Both the position numbers and the translations under genes were made by a program. The notes beneath the pieces were generated by a model. The model worked only from the letters and a program-made list of their open reading frames with translations, had not been told where the DNA came from and did not search any database. From Lachnospiraceae bacterium (GTDB taxonomy: Bacteria; Bacillota; Clostridia; Lachnospirales; Lachnospiraceae), in contig JAFTQM010000009.1 of NCBI GenBank assembly GCA_017462755.1, positions 1 to 56,051 on the forward strand: 56,051 nt of DNA, given 5' to 3'. Of the stretch, positions 54,090 through 56,051 are shown piece after piece (position 1 is the first letter of the stretch; every line of letters begins with the position of its first letter).

Positions 54090-56051
54090 TTAGCTTGGTT
54101 TTGAAATCTTAAAGTCCCTGGTCATTCCATTACCGCAATCATAACTGTAGGTAATCTCTGTGCTTCCTGTGTCAAAGGTAAATACTCCTGCACTATAAGT
54201 ACCTCCTGATACATTTGACACTGCCGTTGCATCAAAGCCGCTCATCGATGTAAGATCCACCGTCGCAGTTCCCGCTGCCACCTCATAGTTGACATCAATC
54301 ACGCTCATTCCAATGAGCATCGTACAACCGGTCGCTTCTACATAAGCAAGTGGTCCGTTACCTGCAAACAAATCGGTCAGCGAACTACAGCCACTGACAT
54401 TCAAGCCTGTTACTGTACTACCGTACAGACTCAACGTCGTCAAGCTCGTAAAATTAGAGAAATCCAGCACACCGTTTATATTATAACAGTGATTTGCGGT
54501 AATGCTCTTGATGGAATAACGAATACTATCCCAATATATACTTTGCAGCGGCAATGAAGTACATCCGCTAACATCCAACGACTCCAATACCACCGTAACA
54601 TTGCCGATTGTCGGAAGCGTTAAGTCTGTCAGATTCGAACAATTGGTAATCGAAGCCGAAACAAGCGTTCCGATTGAAATGTTTAGTGTCCTTAATCCTG
54701 AAAGTCCGTCCAGCGTAATATCTGTTATCGAAGTTCCATTCACCTGAAGATTGCTCAAGGACGTATTGTTACTCAAATCAACCGAGGTAATATTACTACA
54801 ACTTGTCAAATCAAGTGACTGCAGGTTCGGATTATTACTTACATCAATACTTGAAATAGAAGTACCACCTACATACAAATCAGTCAGGTTCGGACATCCG
54901 CTTACATCAATGCTGCTTATGTTTGTACCGCTGACATACAACCTCTCTAAATTCGAGAAGTTGCTTGCCGGTACCGAGGTTATGGAGGTTCCATCTGCAA
55001 TAATTACCTGCAACTCCATTAAATTATCCCACGGAATCGTGCTTACCGAACAGTTGGTCAAATAAAGCTGCCGCAGATTTGTGAAATACTGCAAACCTGT
55101 CAAATCCGTAACGCCACTATCACTGCAATCCACCATAGAAACATTTTGCAGCTCTGTTCCTATCAATATACCATCATAATCTGTATCTATCCATTCCGCT
55201 TGCAGCTTACTTAAAAATGCACTATCCGGGAAATTATCACTGGTAAAATCAATCATCAGCGTACCACAGCCGGAACAGGTGGTTGCCGGAATTTCCTCTG
55301 CCTTTACATGACCAATCTTTGGAATCGCCGTCTCAGAAATTACCATACTGCATACAGTACAGGATTTGATTTCTTTTCCCTCTGCGATACAGGTCGCATC
55401 CTGTATTGTGGTTTCTACCGTATGACCGGTTGCATCGACTCGCTCGGATACTATATTAGCTCCGCAGACCGTACAATCAATGACTCGATACCCATCCGTA
55501 GTACAAGTTACCGGAATGGTATAGACCGGCGTTCCTTCTGTGTGACCTGTCGCCGGTATCTCTTCCTCTGCTACCGTATCTCCGCAAACCGTACATTTTG
55601 TGATCATTTTACCCGCCACGGTACAGGTTGCCGCCGTATCTTCCTCCGGCGTTCCCTCCGTGTGTCCGGTTGCTGGGATTTCTTCCTCCAATACCGTATC
55701 TCCACAGACCGTACATTTCGTGACCATTTTGCCTGCCACGGTACAGGTCGCTGCCGTTTCTTCCTCCGGTGTTCCCGCCGTATGTCCCGTTGCTGGGATC
55801 TCTTCCTCCAATACCGTATCTCCACAGACCGTACATTTCGTGACCTGCTTGCCTGCCACTGTACACGTTGCTGCCGTATCTTCCTCCGGCGTTCCCTCCG
55901 TGTGTCCAGTTGCAGGTATCTCTTCCTCCAAGACCGTATCCCCACAGACCGTACATTTCGTGACCTGCTTGCCTACTGTTGTACACGTTGCCGCCGTATC
56001 TTCCTCCGGGGTTCCCGCCGTGTGTCCAGTTGCAGGTATCTCTTCCTCCGC
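54090..56051 (-). CDS. Repeat-rich surface-type protein with leucine-rich repeats (C-terminal part, cut by window edge)
   Basis: The minus frame is open from base 56051 to the stop at 54090, giving 653 residues with the N-terminus outside. The first part is a tandem array of a 40-residue unit (GHTEGTPEEDTAATCTVAGK, then a CxxC pair in TKCTVCGDT and EEEIPAT), followed by two or three degenerate units. About 380 residues then form leucine-rich repeats (units such as LTDLYVGGTSISSIDVSGCPN). The C-terminus has no LPXTG or hydrophobic anchor, so attachment, if any, is elsewhere. Such proteins are usually exported in Lachnospiraceae; the signal peptide cannot be seen. Function is unknown; adhesion or ligand binding is inference. 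Confidence 0.82.
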   Translation of the reverse strand, partial: AEEEIPATGHTAGTPEEDTAATCTTVGKQVTKCTVCGDTVLEEEIPATGHTEGTPEEDTAATCTVAGKQVTKCTVCGDTVLEEEIPATGHTAGTPEEETAATCTVAGKMVTKCTVCGDTVLEEEIPATGHTEGTPEEDTAATCTVAGKMITKCTVCGDTVAEEEIPATGHTEGTPVYTIPVTCTTDGYRVIDCTVCGANIVSERVDATGHTVETTIQDATCIAEGKEIKSCTVCSMVISETAIPKIGHVKAEEIPATTCSGCGTLMIDFTSDNFPDSAFLSKLQAEWIDTDYDGILIGTELQNVSMVDCSDSGVTDLTGLQYFTNLRQLYLTNCSVSTIPWDNLMELQVIIADGTSITSVPASNFSNLERLYVSGTNISSIDVSGCPNLTDLYVGGTSISSIDVSNNPNLQSLDLTSCSNITSVDLSNNTSLSNLQVNGTSITDITLDGLSGLRTLNISIGTLVSASITNCSNLTDLTLPTIGNVTVVLESLDVSGCTSLPLQSIYWDSIRYSIKSITANHCYNINGVLDFSNFTSLTTLSLYGSTVTGLNVSGCSSLTDLFAGNGPLAYVEATGCTMLIGMSVIDVNYEVAAGTATVDLTSMSGFDATAVSNVSGGTYSAGVFTFDTGSTEITYSYDCGNGMTRDFKISKPS
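55561..56051. repeat. 120-bp tandem repeat array inside the surface-protein gene
   Basis: Near-identical units begin at 55561, 55681, 55801, 55921 and 56041 (tcttcctcc...), an exact 120-bp period equal to 40 codons. The array continues past the window edge. Differences are mostly single silent or Glu/Ala changes, so copy number may vary between strains. Confidence 0.95.

Noticed and set aside
55561-56051. Regular repeats that might be taken for a CRISPR array
   Set aside because: The 120-bp units have no variable spacers and translate without interruption into a 40-residue protein repeat.

Overview
The window looks like chromosomal DNA of a spore-forming Clostridia bacterium, most likely Lachnospiraceae. 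The evidence is a sporulation sigma factor (sigG), the gene order pnp - M16 peptidase - tepA-like - uppP - ftsK/spoIIIE that recalls the Bacillus pnpA-mlpA...tepA-spoIIIE region, a large 2-hydroxyacyl-CoA-dehydratase-activator-like protein typical of anaerobes, a FlxA-like protein, moderate G+C and AGGAGG-type ribosome binding sites. No phage, transposase, plasmid or CRISPR gene was seen. Most of it reads as ordinary core genome, so the most unusual signals are in non-coding DNA.

Layout. 1-3400 (minus): the N-terminal part of rimO (cut by the window edge), folD and cardiolipin synthase. 3400-6400 (minus): an aconitase-superfamily hydratase behind a small membrane-anchored protein. 6544-7326 (plus): sigG, convergent with the next block. 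7343-18774 (minus): two cyclic-di-GMP proteins (a GGDEF and a GAF/degenerate-GGDEF/EAL protein), an FtsA/PilM-like actin-fold ATPase, coaE, polA, an orphan zinc-finger membrane protein, a tRNA-Leu(CAA) with its own promoter and terminator, and pilT. 18875-25390 (plus): the 1408-aa activase-like protein, a 206-nt nested hairpin element in its 3' region, and an ECF-type sigma factor with an unexplained C-terminal extension of about 385 residues.

25395-38940 (minus): a membrane protein, aldose-1-epimerase-like protein, class I glutamine amidotransferase-like hydrolase, YgiQ-type radical SAM protein, membrane glycerophosphodiesterase, ArsR-type regulator, FtsK/SpoIIIE, UppP, TepA-like protease and an M16 peptidase. 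The last group is tightly packed and probably co-transcribed. 38978-41653 (minus): a small membrane protein and pnp with a structured leader. 41790-43550: an XRE regulator, a possibly truncated accessory gene and a FlxA-like coiled-coil protein. 43584-50076: an EF-G-like GTPase (minus), tyrA with an ACT domain (plus) and a GH78 alpha-L-rhamnosidase (minus). 50095-56051 (minus): a DUF2798 membrane protein behind a folded leader RNA, a GNAT acetyltransferase, rsgA (TTG start), a 21-residue small ORF with its own promoter and terminator, a cNMP-binding/DUF2225 protein, and the C-terminal part of a surface-type protein with 120-bp tandem repeats followed by leucine-rich repeats.

Three non-coding or micro-gene loci best fit the search for something undescribed: the nested hairpin at 23264-23469, the multi-helix leader at 50713-50797, and the small-ORF transcript at 52652-52851. 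All calls come from reading the sequence. No database search, folding program or alignment was run.
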